Both the position numbers and the translations under genes were made by a program. The notes under the pieces are model-generated. The model was given only the letters and a program-made list of their open reading frames with translations. It did not search any database and was not told where the DNA came from. Source: Candidatus Auribacter fodinae (lineage in GTDB: Bacteria; Auribacterota; Auribacteria; Auribacterales; Auribacteraceae). From it: DNA of 64,000 nt. Below, piece after piece: positions 36,491 through 44,900 of this stretch. Where the stretch lies: positions 1 to 64,000 of the forward strand of contig QZJZ01000094.1 in NCBI GenBank assembly GCA_003599815.1, read 5' to 3'. How positions within the stretch are numbered: position 1 is the stretch's first letter; each line of letters starts with the position of its first letter.

Positions 36491-36975
36491 ACAATACGCT
36501 TGCAGTATATCCCGGAAGTTTTGATCCTGTTACATTCGGGCATATTGATATAATTGAGCGTGCTTCCCGGTTATACCCCAACCTGATAGTTGCGGTTCTT
36601 GGAAATTCTGCGAAAAAATCCTGTTTTTCACTTGAGGAACGGACTGATATGTTGCGGGCGGTTCTGGGGAATAAAAAGGGCATTGAGGTCGACAGCTTTG
36701 ATGGATTGCTTGTTACATATATGCGCAACAAGCGGGCGAATATTCTGGTTCGCGGGTTGCGGGCTATATCGGATTTCGAGTATGAGTTTCAGATGGCTCT
36801 TTTTAATAAATCGTTGGATGATAATATAGAAACAGTATTTTTAATGTCTCGGGCGGAGTATTCGTATGTCAGTTCGCGGCTCATCAAAGAGATAGCCGTT
36901 CATGGCGGGGATATATCCTCTTTTGTTCCGCATATAGTTGTGGAAAAAGTACATGAAAAACTTCAATTCAATTAA
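36487..36975 (+). CDS. coaD: phosphopantetheine adenylyltransferase
   Basis: CoaD makes dephospho-CoA from 4'-phosphopantetheine and ATP. The 162-residue protein shows the nucleotidyltransferase motif YPGSFDPVTFGHIDII with its GH pair, LVRGLRAISDFEYEFQMAL, and the second ATP site SYVSSRLIKEIAVHGGDIS. Overlaps rsmD by 4 bases. Supply of phosphopantetheine matches the downstream acyl carrier protein gene. Confidence 0.97.
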   Translation: MNNTLAVYPGSFDPVTFGHIDIIERASRLYPNLIVAVLGNSAKKSCFSLEERTDMLRAVLGNKKGIEVDSFDGLLVTYMRNKRANILVRGLRAISDFEYEFQMALFNKSLDDNIETVFLMSRAEYSYVSSRLIKEIAVHGGDISSFVPHIVVEKVHEKLQFN

Positions 36976-36994
36976 TTGTAAGGTGGTGATGGTC

Positions 36995-37501
36995 ATGTCG
37001 CATTATCCTAACAGGTTTAAAATCAGAGTAGACAGCGTCACTTCAATGGGGATTGACATTGAAAGCGAGCTCTCTGTTCTTCTTCTTGACGAGGATACGC
37101 CGCTTGAATTCATAGATCCTATTACAGTGAAGGTGCATGCCAGCAAAGTGGAGAGGAGCATTGCCGTTAAAGGGACTATATCCGTTCGCGCGAAAGCTGC
37201 ATGTGCACGATGTCTTAACGAGCTTAACTATCTGGTGGAACGTGATAATTTTTTTGCATTTGTAAAAATTCCCCACGATGAGAATATAGACTTGACAGAG
37301 CAGTTGCGTGAAGATATTATTGTCTCTTTGCCTATCCGACTGCTTTGTAGCGATGATTGCAAAGGGTTATGCGATGTTTGCGGAACAAACCTGAATGAGA
37401 GAACGTGTGAGTGTACTCATACAGAGTTTATTAAGGAAAGCGCATTCGACGGTCTCGATAAATTAATGGACTTAAAAAATAAACAGGATAACGAAAATTA
37501 A
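36995..37501 (+). CDS. DUF177 (YceD-type) protein
   Basis: The product (168 residues) belongs to DUF177, whose gene nearly always sits before rpmF and which is linked in other bacteria to 23S rRNA or ribosome assembly. The paired cysteines CARCLNEL near residue 70 and CSDDCKGLCDVCGTNLNERT near residue 120 are the family signature. The ATG at 36995 is chosen for the AAGGTGG site 8 bases upstream; the track's start lies inside coaD. ATG 36989 is a less likely alternative. Confidence 0.92.
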   Translation: MSHYPNRFKIRVDSVTSMGIDIESELSVLLLDEDTPLEFIDPITVKVHASKVERSIAVKGTISVRAKAACARCLNELNYLVERDNFFAFVKIPHDENIDLTEQLREDIIVSLPIRLLCSDDCKGLCDVCGTNLNERTCECTHTEFIKESAFDGLDKLMDLKNKQDNEN

Positions 37502-37531
37502 CGTTAATAGATAATATAAGGATGTTTAACA

Positions 37532-37717
37532 ATGGCTAATCCTAAGAAGAGAATGTCAAAGTGTCGTACTCACACCAGAAGATCGCATGACAGGCTTGAT
37601 ATGCCTGCAGTGGTGTCATGTGATAATTGCGGCCAGCCGAAACTGCCTCATCGTATTTGTCCTGAATGCGGTTATTATGGAAAAAAACAGATTGTTGAGG
37701 TAGAAGAAGGGGTCTGA
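37532..37717 (+). CDS. rpmF: 50S ribosomal protein L32
   Basis: The 61-residue protein starts ANPKKRMSKCRTHTRRSHD and has a zinc ribbon with CDNCGQPKLPHRICPECG, four cysteines in CxxC pairs. It belongs to the zinc-binding form of L32. TATAAGGATG precedes the start. It lies between DUF177 and plsX, the standard arrangement. Confidence 0.97.
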   Translation: MANPKKRMSKCRTHTRRSHDRLDMPAVVSCDNCGQPKLPHRICPECGYYGKKQIVEVEEGV

Positions 37718-37725
37718 TTGCTCCA

Positions 37726-38754
37726 ATGAGAATAGCCATTGATGCTATGGGGGGTGATTACGCCCCTGAAGCAGTGGTGCTTGGTGTAATTGAGGCGCTC
37801 GACGTTGTAGGGGACAGGTGTAAACTGGTTCTTGTCGGCGATGAAGAACGCATCAAGCAGATACTGGATAAACATGGCGTAGGCCATGATAAAAGGCCGG
37901 AGATCGTTCATGCACCGGAAGTTGTTGGTATGGATGAGTCTCCAAGCATTAGTCTTAAACGTAAAAAGCGATCTTCAATCGCGGTATGCGCCAGCCTCGC
38001 TAAATCAGGTGAAGTCGATGCGCTGGTTAGTGCTGGAAACACAGGAGCTGTTGTTGCCGCCACTAAACTTCGGTTGCGTTTTTTACGCGGCGTGGAAAGA
38101 CCGGCTATCGCAACCCCTATACCTACTCCAAAAGGTATAACGGTGATGCTTGACGCAGGCGCGAATGTTGATTCCAAACCATATAATTTGCTTCAGTTTG
38201 CGGGCATGGGCGCCTGTTATTCCAAATTAATTTTCGGTATAGAAAACCCTAAAATCGGTATTCTCAGCATCGGCGAGGAAGAAGGTAAAGGAAACGAACT
38301 GACCAAAGAGACATTTAATCTGCTGAAAAATAGCGGGCTGAATTTTATCGGCAATGTGGAAGGCAGGGATATTTTTACTCATAAAGCTGATGTTGTTGTG
38401 ACCGATGGGTTTGTTGGAAATGTAGTTTTGAAAGTAACCGAAGGTGTGCATCGTACCTTTAAGACGATGTTGAAGGAAGCAATTTCTAAATCTATATTAA
38501 GTAAATTAGGGGGGCTTCTTATTGCTCCTGCCTTTAAAGATGTAACCCGTCGCGGCGATTATGAAGAATATGGCGGAGCTCCGTTGCTAGGTGTTGATGG
38601 TATTTCAATAATATGTCATGGGTCTTCCTCTCCAAAAGCTATCAAAAACGCTGTTAGAATTGCACATGAGCTCGGTCAAATTGAAGTCAATCGCCATATC
38701 GAAGATTTGATGGACCGCTTGAAGGTTCTAAAGAACAATAATAATACTTTTTAA
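37726..38754 (+). CDS. plsX: phosphate acyltransferase PlsX
   Basis: PlsX transfers acyl groups from acyl-ACP to phosphate, starting phospholipid synthesis at the inner membrane. The 342-residue protein starts IAIDAMGGDYAPEAVVLG and contains VSAGNTGAVVAA, GANVDSKPYNLLQFA and TDGFVGNVVLKVTEG, all family signatures. It begins 8 bases after rpmF and is followed by fabH. Confidence 0.97.
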   Translation: MRIAIDAMGGDYAPEAVVLGVIEALDVVGDRCKLVLVGDEERIKQILDKHGVGHDKRPEIVHAPEVVGMDESPSISLKRKKRSSIAVCASLAKSGEVDALVSAGNTGAVVAATKLRLRFLRGVERPAIATPIPTPKGITVMLDAGANVDSKPYNLLQFAGMGACYSKLIFGIENPKIGILSIGEEEGKGNELTKETFNLLKNSGLNFIGNVEGRDIFTHKADVVVTDGFVGNVVLKVTEGVHRTFKTMLKEAISKSILSKLGGLLIAPAFKDVTRRGDYEEYGGAPLLGVDGISIICHGSSSPKAIKNAVRIAHELGQIEVNRHIEDLMDRLKVLKNNNNTF

Positions 38755-38777
38755 ACTATACCATATTGAGGTGCGTA

Positions 38778-39770
38778 GTGGTCGAAGCAAAGAAAACCAT
38801 TAAAGTCATAGGGACTGGCTCGTTTCTTCCAGACAAGGTATTGACAAATTCCGACCTTGAAAAAATGGTGGAAACATCTGATGAATGGATCGTTACGCGA
38901 TCTGGTATAAAAGAAAGGCGACTGGTTGGATCCAATACTTCGACATCGGATATAGCCGCCGCCGCCGCCACAAGCGCTCTGAAAAACGCGAACCTTACGC
39001 CGGATAAGTTAGACTTAATTATTGTGGCTACTGTCACAGCAGATTATGTGTTCCCGTCAACGGCCTGTCTTGTGCAGGATAAGATAGGGGCTGTTAACGC
39101 CGCGGCTTTTGACATTTCTGCCGCATGTTCCGGCTTTCTGTACGGACTAATTACTGCCAGTTCGTTCCTGTGGTCAAAAGTACATCAAAGAGTTATGGTG
39201 ATCGGGGCTGAGACCTTATCTAAAATTACTGACTGGACTGACCGTTCAACATGTGTTCTGTTTGGCGACGGCGCTGGAGCGGTTATACTTGAACTGGGGA
39301 ATGGCGGTTTTGAAATGCTTGATTACTGCATGGGCGCTGATGGTTCGGGCTCTTCTCTGCTGGAAGTTCCCGCAGGTGGTTCTGTCTGCCCTGCATCGCC
39401 CGAGACAGTTGAAAATCATATGCACTTTATCAAAATGAAGGGCAATGAATTGTATCGTTGGGCGGTTAATAAAATGAAAAATCTGCTTGATGACGCCATA
39501 GAGCGTTCAGGCATTACTGTTGAGGACATTGCCTACATTATACCTCATCAGGTAAACATTCGGATCATTGACGCGGCTTTAAAAAGATTGGATTTATCGA
39601 GGGATAAAGTGATAATTAATCTTGATAAATATGGTAATACTTCGGCGGCGTCGATACCAATTGCGCTTGATGAATTGTCACGATCCAATGGTATTAAAAA
39701 GGGTGATGTAATTATATTTGTCGCTTTCGGTAGTGGACTTACCTGGGCATCATGCACGGTGCGCTGGTAA
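38778..39770 (+). CDS. fabH: 3-oxoacyl-[acyl-carrier-protein] synthase III
   Basis: FabH condenses acetyl-CoA with malonyl-ACP to begin each fatty acid. The catalytic Cys lies in SAACSGFLYGL, the His in IPHQVNIRIIDAAL and the Asn in DKYGNTSAASIPIAL. The GTG at 38778 is favoured since GAGGTG is just upstream, although the gap is short; the track's TTG at 38766 overlaps that site. The resulting 330 residues match the family. Confidence 0.95.
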   Translation: MVEAKKTIKVIGTGSFLPDKVLTNSDLEKMVETSDEWIVTRSGIKERRLVGSNTSTSDIAAAAATSALKNANLTPDKLDLIIVATVTADYVFPSTACLVQDKIGAVNAAAFDISAACSGFLYGLITASSFLWSKVHQRVMVIGAETLSKITDWTDRSTCVLFGDGAGAVILELGNGGFEMLDYCMGADGSGSSLLEVPAGGSVCPASPETVENHMHFIKMKGNELYRWAVNKMKNLLDDAIERSGITVEDIAYIIPHQVNIRIIDAALKRLDLSRDKVIINLDKYGNTSAASIPIALDELSRSNGIKKGDVIIFVAFGSGLTWASCTVRW

Positions 39771-39793
39771 TTGCGAAATTGAGAGGTGATAGA

Positions 39794-40744
39794 ATGAAAA
39801 AAACTGCGATTGTATTTCCCGGACAGGGCGCGCAATATGTTGGTATGGGCGCTGAATTGCTGCAGGAGCCGTGTTGTCAGGAAACGGTAAAAACTGCTTC
39901 GGAGTGCCTTGGCTTTGATTTGGCTGGCCTTTGCCTTAATGGGCCGATTGAGGAATTGACCAAGACGAACAATAGTCAGGTTGCCTTATATACTTTTGGT
40001 TACTGCGGATATCAATTATTGAAGAAAAGTATGCCTGAAGGATGGAATCCGTCATTTGTTGCGGGTTTAAGTCTTGGAGAGTTAACTGCTCTTGCTGTTG
40101 CGGGTGTCTTTAGTTTCACTGACGGGTTGAAGCTGGTGCGCAAACGCGGCGAATTTATGATGAAGGCATGTGAGGATTATCCCGGAACAATGGCATCGAT
40201 CATGGGTGCCGGCAGAGAAGAGGTTCAGTCGGTTATAAACCGTACTGTTGCGGCAAACGAAGTGCTTACCATGGCTAACCTGAATTGTCCCGGACAGATT
40301 GTGATATCAGGAACACGGCGCGCTGTTGAGGCCGCGGCGGCTCAGGCTGAAGCGGATGGGTTTAAAGTTGTGGTATTGCAGGTAAGCGGTGCATTTCATT
40401 CTCATTTAATGGAATCCGCACGGGTAAGGCTTGCTGAGGAAGTTGCCCGCATGGCATTTAATGACCCTGAATTTCCTGTTATCGCCAACTGTGACGCCGG
40501 CATCAAAAAGTCCGGCTCTGCAATAAAAGAATCCATAGTGACTCAAATCGTCAGTTCTGTTCTTTGGGAAGATTCGGTTAATTTTATGATAGGTAATGGT
40601 GTTGAACTTTTTGTTGAACCCGGATGCGGTAAAGTACTCAAAGGATTAATCAAACGTATAAATCGTGCTACACCGTGTCTGACAGTAGAATCAAAACAGG
40701 ATGTTGAAGCTGTAGTATCTTCGCTCTGTCAGCACGTTGGATGA
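39794..40744 (+). CDS. fabD: malonyl CoA-acyl carrier protein transacylase
   Basis: FabD loads malonate onto ACP. The 316-residue protein starts AIVFPGQGAQYVGMG, has the nucleophile motif GLSLGELTAL near residue 90 and the catalytic His in SGAFHSHLM near 200. ATG 39794 is chosen for the AGAGGTG site 5 bases upstream; the track's start lies in fabH. Confidence 0.96.
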   Translation: MKKTAIVFPGQGAQYVGMGAELLQEPCCQETVKTASECLGFDLAGLCLNGPIEELTKTNNSQVALYTFGYCGYQLLKKSMPEGWNPSFVAGLSLGELTALAVAGVFSFTDGLKLVRKRGEFMMKACEDYPGTMASIMGAGREEVQSVINRTVAANEVLTMANLNCPGQIVISGTRRAVEAAAAQAEADGFKVVVLQVSGAFHSHLMESARVRLAEEVARMAFNDPEFPVIANCDAGIKKSGSAIKESIVTQIVSSVLWEDSVNFMIGNGVELFVEPGCGKVLKGLIKRINRATPCLTVESKQDVEAVVSSLCQHVG

Positions 40745-40763
40745 TCTAGGAGGAATAAGGTTT

Positions 40764-41510
40764 ATGGAAATCAGTCTCGCTGGCAAAACAGCATTGATTA
40801 CCGGTGGCGGGCGCGGTATTGGAAAACGGATCGCTGAAGTTATCGGGCAGGCAGGCGCCAAAGTAGTTATTTGTGATCTGGATGAAAAAGTCGGCGCTGA
40901 AGTAGTTAAAGAATTTGAGCAGAATAATATTTCCGCTGAGTTTTATAAGGTTAACGTGTCTTCCTTTGATGATGTGAATGATACCGTTTCGAAAATTCTT
41001 GACAAGAACAAGGTAATTGATATACTAATCAACAATGCAGGAATTACACGGGACCAACTGTTGTTGAAAATGACTGAATCTGATTGGGATGCAGTTATTT
41101 CCGTTAATTTAAAAGGGACTTTCAATTTTACGAAAGCCCTCTACAAACCCATGATGCGCCAGAAGAGCGGACGGATGATTAATATCGCATCAGTAATCGG
41201 GTTGATGGGAAATGCAGGCCAGGCAAATTATGCGGCTTCTAAGGCAGGTATAATTGGTTTTACCAAATCGGTTGCCCGTGAGCTCGGACAACGCGGAGTA
41301 ACGGTTAATGCAATCGCGCCTGGATTTATTCAAACAGCAATGACTGATGTTCTCAGTGATGAAATCAAATCAAAATTACTTGAGCAAATACCGCTTAAAG
41401 AGTTGGGAACCACCGACGATATTGCAAACGCAGTATTGTTCCTTGCCTCAGATATGGCGCGCTACATTACCGGCCATGTACTGAACGTAAGTGGTGGGAT
41501 GGTAATGTAA
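40764..41510 (+). CDS. fabG: 3-oxoacyl-[acyl-carrier-protein] reductase
   Basis: FabG reduces 3-oxoacyl-ACP with NADPH. The 248-residue SDR protein has the dinucleotide loop TGGGRGIGK, NNAGITRD, and the Ser-Tyr-Lys triad in IASVIGL and YAASKAG, and ends in VSGGMVM. AGGAGG lies ahead of ATG 40764; the nine extra codons in the track are upstream of that site and overlap fabD. Confidence 0.97.
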   Translation: MEISLAGKTALITGGGRGIGKRIAEVIGQAGAKVVICDLDEKVGAEVVKEFEQNNISAEFYKVNVSSFDDVNDTVSKILDKNKVIDILINNAGITRDQLLLKMTESDWDAVISVNLKGTFNFTKALYKPMMRQKSGRMINIASVIGLMGNAGQANYAASKAGIIGFTKSVARELGQRGVTVNAIAPGFIQTAMTDVLSDEIKSKLLEQIPLKELGTTDDIANAVLFLASDMARYITGHVLNVSGGMVM

Positions 41511-41570
41511 ATAATGAGAAGTATAAAGTTATAAAATAGCTACGACACTTAAATGCAAGGAGGAATGAGG

Positions 41571-41813
41571 ATGTCAGTTGAAGCAAAAGTGAAAGAAATT
41601 ATTGTGGAGCAGCTTGGCGTTAATGCAGACGAAGTAACTCCGGATGCTTCTTTTGTTGAAGATTTGGGCGCGGATTCACTTGATCAGGTTGAACTGGTTA
41701 TGGCGCTTGAAGAAGCTTTCAAAGCTGAAATTCCTGACGAAGCCGCTGAAAAATTGAAAACAGTTGGCGACGCGGTAAAGTACATTACGGATAACTGCCC
41801 TAACGCAGAATAA
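41571..41813 (+). CDS. acpP: acyl carrier protein
   Basis: The 80-residue acidic protein carries the phosphopantetheine site [16 protein letters not shown] near Ser-38. It shuttles the growing acyl chain. Three in-frame ATGs exist; 41571 is chosen because AAGGAGG ends 8 bases before it and gives the usual ACP start ([10 protein letters not shown]). A terminator hairpin follows, so ACP mRNA may be made in excess over fabF. Confidence 0.97.
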   Translation: MSVEAKVKEIIVEQLGVNADEVTPDASFVEDLGADSLDQVELVMALEEAFKAEIPDEAAEKLKTVGDAVKYITDNCPNAE

Positions 41814-41851
41814 GGTATTACTTACAATATAATCTTTTTCGGCAATTAACC

Positions 41852-41895
41852 AAAAAGGGACATTTAACGCAGTTGTACGGTTAATGTCCCTTTTT
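41852..41895 (+). terminator. intrinsic terminator between acpP and fabF
   Basis: AAAAAGGGACATTTAAC and GTTAATGTCCCTTTTT form a 16-bp stem with one bulged T and a loop of about 11 bases, ending in a T5 tract. It lies 39 bases after the acpP stop and only 24 before the fabF start, so it can only be partial or fabF must use read-through. Confidence 0.75.
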
Positions 41896-41918
41896 GTTGA
41901 GAACATAGAGGTGAAGTA

Positions 41919-43169
41919 ATGAGAAAAAATATTTCCCCGCGAAGAGTGGTAGTTACGGGACTCGGTGTCGTTTCACCAGTTGGTAACACGATAGATGAAT
42001 ACTGGGATTCGCTTTGTAACGGCAAAAGCGGTGTTGATTATATAACTCATTTTGACGCCTCTGAGTTTACTACTCGATTTGCCGCTGAAGTAAAAAATTT
42101 CGATCCTGAAAAATATATTTCTAAAAAAGACGTAAAACGGATGGACGAGTTTGTCCAGTTTGCTGTCTGCGCTTCATATATGGCTGTTGAAGACGCCGGG
42201 CTGGATTTTTCCACTATGGATCCATATGCCGCCGGCGTGCTGATTGGTTCCGGTATCGGCGGAATGAATGTTATTGAAACACAACATAAAATCCTGCTTG
42301 AACGCGGACCTGCGCGTGTATCTCCGTTTCTTATACCGATGCTGATTACCAATATGGCTTCGGGGCAGGTATCGATTAACTTTGGTATTCGAGGCCCGAA
42401 TCTCTGTATTGCAACCGCATGTGCGTCCGGGTCGCATGCTATAGGCGAAGCCTACCGTCATATTGCGCTGGGCGAAGCTGATGTGATGATTACCGGGGGC
42501 ACGGAATCCGCGACAACGCCGCTTGGACTTGCAGGATTCTGTTCTATTAAAGCGCTTTCTCAACGCAACGATGAACCACAGCGCGCGAGTCGTCCTTTTG
42601 ATCGTGACCGTGATGGTTTTGTGATGGGAGAAGGTGCTGGTATCGTTATTCTTGAAGAATATGAAAGCGCGAAAAAGCGGAATGCAAAAATTTACTGTGA
42701 ATTGTTGGGTTATGGGTGTACGGGCGATGCGTATCACATGACCGCGCCGTCTCCGGGTGGTGAAGGCGCCGCGCGCTGTATTCAAATGGCTTTACTTAAC
42801 TCATCACTTAACCCTGAGCAGATTGACTACATTAACGCACATGGGACTTCTACTCCGTTAAATGACAAATTCGAGACACAATCAATTAAATCGGCTTTTG
42901 GCGATCATGCCTATAAGCTGGCAGTGAGTTCTACAAAGTCGATGACCGGGCATCTGCTGGGTGCCGCAGGCGGTATTGAATTGGTTGCGTGCGCGAAAGT
43001 AATTGAAACGGGTGTAATACCTCCGACAATAAATTATGAAAACCCCGATCCTGAATGTGATCTTGATTATGTACCGAACACTGCTCGTGAAGCGGATGTT
43101 AAGTACGTAATTTCAAACTCGCTTGGGTTTGGCGGACATAATGCTACTCTGGTTGTCGGAAAAATATAA
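41919..43169 (+). CDS. fabF: 3-oxoacyl-[acyl-carrier-protein] synthase II
   Basis: FabF elongates acyl-ACP. The 416-residue protein has the catalytic Cys in ATACASGSHAIGEA, the His pair in NAHGTSTPLND and STKSMTGHLLGAAGG, and starts with VVVTGLGVVSPVG. AGAGGTG precedes the ATG. It closes the fab group; rnc, common after it in other genomes, is absent and murJ follows. Confidence 0.97.
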   Translation: MRKNISPRRVVVTGLGVVSPVGNTIDEYWDSLCNGKSGVDYITHFDASEFTTRFAAEVKNFDPEKYISKKDVKRMDEFVQFAVCASYMAVEDAGLDFSTMDPYAAGVLIGSGIGGMNVIETQHKILLERGPARVSPFLIPMLITNMASGQVSINFGIRGPNLCIATACASGSHAIGEAYRHIALGEADVMITGGTESATTPLGLAGFCSIKALSQRNDEPQRASRPFDRDRDGFVMGEGAGIVILEEYESAKKRNAKIYCELLGYGCTGDAYHMTAPSPGGEGAARCIQMALLNSSLNPEQIDYINAHGTSTPLNDKFETQSIKSAFGDHAYKLAVSSTKSMTGHLLGAAGGIELVACAKVIETGVIPPTINYENPDPECDLDYVPNTAREADVKYVISNSLGFGGHNATLVVGKI

Positions 43170-43214
43170 CCATACTGCCAGTCTGACCAGTACGACTAGA
43201 ATGTACTGAATTAC

Positions 43215-44807
43215 ATGAATAATGCCAAACCGATATCTAAACATGAAGTGACTCGCAAGGCTGGAACATTCGGTGCTGTCACCATGCTCAGCCGTGTGCT
43301 CGGTTTAGTTCGTGACATGTTGTCTGCCAGTGTATTTGGAACATCAAGCGCATGGGACGCTTTTGTGATTGCGTTCACCATTCCGAACATGTTTCGTATG
43401 ATGTTGGGCGAAGGCGCTCTGGCGGGAGCGTTTGTCCCTTTGTTCAGTGAATATCTTCATAAAGACGGCGAAGAAAAGGCCTGGGATTTTACAAACAGGG
43501 TTATAACGCTTCAGTCGCTGGTATTGATTATACTAGTCATTCTTGCCTGTTTTGCGCTTGGCGGCGTATTACTATTTGACATTTCACCTCGGTTGCGCGA
43601 AGTTTTAATTCTTTCCATGCTTCTTTCACCATATCTGTTTTTTATTTGTAATGTAGGGCTTTTCATGGGCATTTTAAATGCCTTTTACCATTTTTTTCTA
43701 CCTGCTTTTGCCCCTGTTATATTAAACATAGTCCTGATTATTGTCATGATTTCCGTTGTGAGAGTAACGTCTATTTCCGTGGAGACGAAGGTCAGTTTTG
43801 TGGTAGTGGGTGTTCTTATCGGAGGGATGATACAGCTTATGTCGCATTTCAGGCTGGCAGTGAAGCATGGATTGCGTTTCAGAGTTATTTTTGACCTGAA
43901 GGATGAAGGTGTTCAAAAAATATGGCGATTGATGTTGCCCGCGGTGCTTGGATTGTCGATCACCCAGATTAATCTCATGATCGATCGTTTTCTCGCGTAC
44001 ATTATTGGTGAAGGCGCCGCATCGTCACTGTATTATGCGAACCGGATCATCCAGCTTCCTGTTGGCGTTTTTGGTGTTGCGCTGGCAACTACCTCATTTC
44101 CATTGCTTGCTCAATACGCGGCTCAGGAAAACAAAACTGATTATCGACAGACCTTGATACATGTTATCAAAATGATGATATTTATTGCCGCACCTGCTAC
44201 ATCCGGATTGCTGGTACTGAGTTATCCGATTATCAAGATGATTTTTCAGTATAACGAGTTTGACAGCAGTTCTACGCTTACAACTGCGCAGGTGCTTTTT
44301 TGCTACAGCATTGGACTGATAGCATATTGTGTCAGCAAAACGGTGATACGAGCTTTTTATTCATTGCAGGATACAAGGACACCGGTAAAAATCGGGCTGA
44401 TTACACTGGTGCTGAATGTGGTGCTAAACCTGATCCTTATGATCCCATTGAAACAAGCGGGATTGGCGTTGTCGACTTCCATCACGTCGTTTATCGGATT
44501 ATTTTTATTGTTTCACCAAATGGGAAAGCGAGTAGGCTCTCTAATGACTGCCGATCTTGTCTCTAACATAAGCAAGGCGGCGTTTTGTTCGGGTGTCATG
44601 ATGCTTGTGTCTTATATATTATATAAAGTTTTGGATAGAATAATTGTTGCCCCTTTATTCAATAAAATAATGACAGGTATTGTACCTGTCGCCGTTGGAG
44701 TACTCGTGTATTTAGCGGTCGCGCATTTCATGAATATGCCCCAGACACGTGAGTTACTCAAACTGGTGGGAATAAAAATACCGCCGAGAACCAACCGTGT
44801 CAGCTGA
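43215..44807 (+). CDS. murJ: lipid II flippase MurJ
   Basis: MurJ flips the peptidoglycan precursor lipid II across the inner membrane. The 530-residue polytopic protein has the family N-terminus AGTFGAVTMLSRVLGLVRD, then MLGEGALAGAFVPLFSEYL, and about 14 hydrophobic segments with an Arg in the central cavity region (YYANRIIQLPVGVFGVAL). It is placed between fabF and secA. No strong ribosome binding site is seen before its ATG. Confidence 0.95.
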   Translation: MNNAKPISKHEVTRKAGTFGAVTMLSRVLGLVRDMLSASVFGTSSAWDAFVIAFTIPNMFRMMLGEGALAGAFVPLFSEYLHKDGEEKAWDFTNRVITLQSLVLIILVILACFALGGVLLFDISPRLREVLILSMLLSPYLFFICNVGLFMGILNAFYHFFLPAFAPVILNIVLIIVMISVVRVTSISVETKVSFVVVGVLIGGMIQLMSHFRLAVKHGLRFRVIFDLKDEGVQKIWRLMLPAVLGLSITQINLMIDRFLAYIIGEGAASSLYYANRIIQLPVGVFGVALATTSFPLLAQYAAQENKTDYRQTLIHVIKMMIFIAAPATSGLLVLSYPIIKMIFQYNEFDSSSTLTTAQVLFCYSIGLIAYCVSKTVIRAFYSLQDTRTPVKIGLITLVLNVVLNLILMIPLKQAGLALSTSITSFIGLFLLFHQMGKRVGSLMTADLVSNISKAAFCSGVMMLVSYILYKVLDRIIVAPLFNKIMTGIVPVAVGVLVYLAVAHFMNMPQTRELLKLVGIKIPPRTNRVS

Positions 44808-44900
44808 TCAATAATACTAAAATCGACTTGAAGAGAATATGTAAAAGTGATAGGGTAAGATTCTATCGCAATTAAAATAAGGCTTAGAAAGGATTTGCAT

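Noticed and set aside
42174-42785. 203-residue minus-strand frame
   Set aside because: It is the antisense of fabF with no family motif; similarly 35893-36423, 49534-50100, 59804-60298 and 63542-63985 are shadows.
43188-43208. CAGTAC/GTACTG inverted repeat between fabF and murJ
   Set aside because: Only 6 bp with no T-run; expected by chance at this length.
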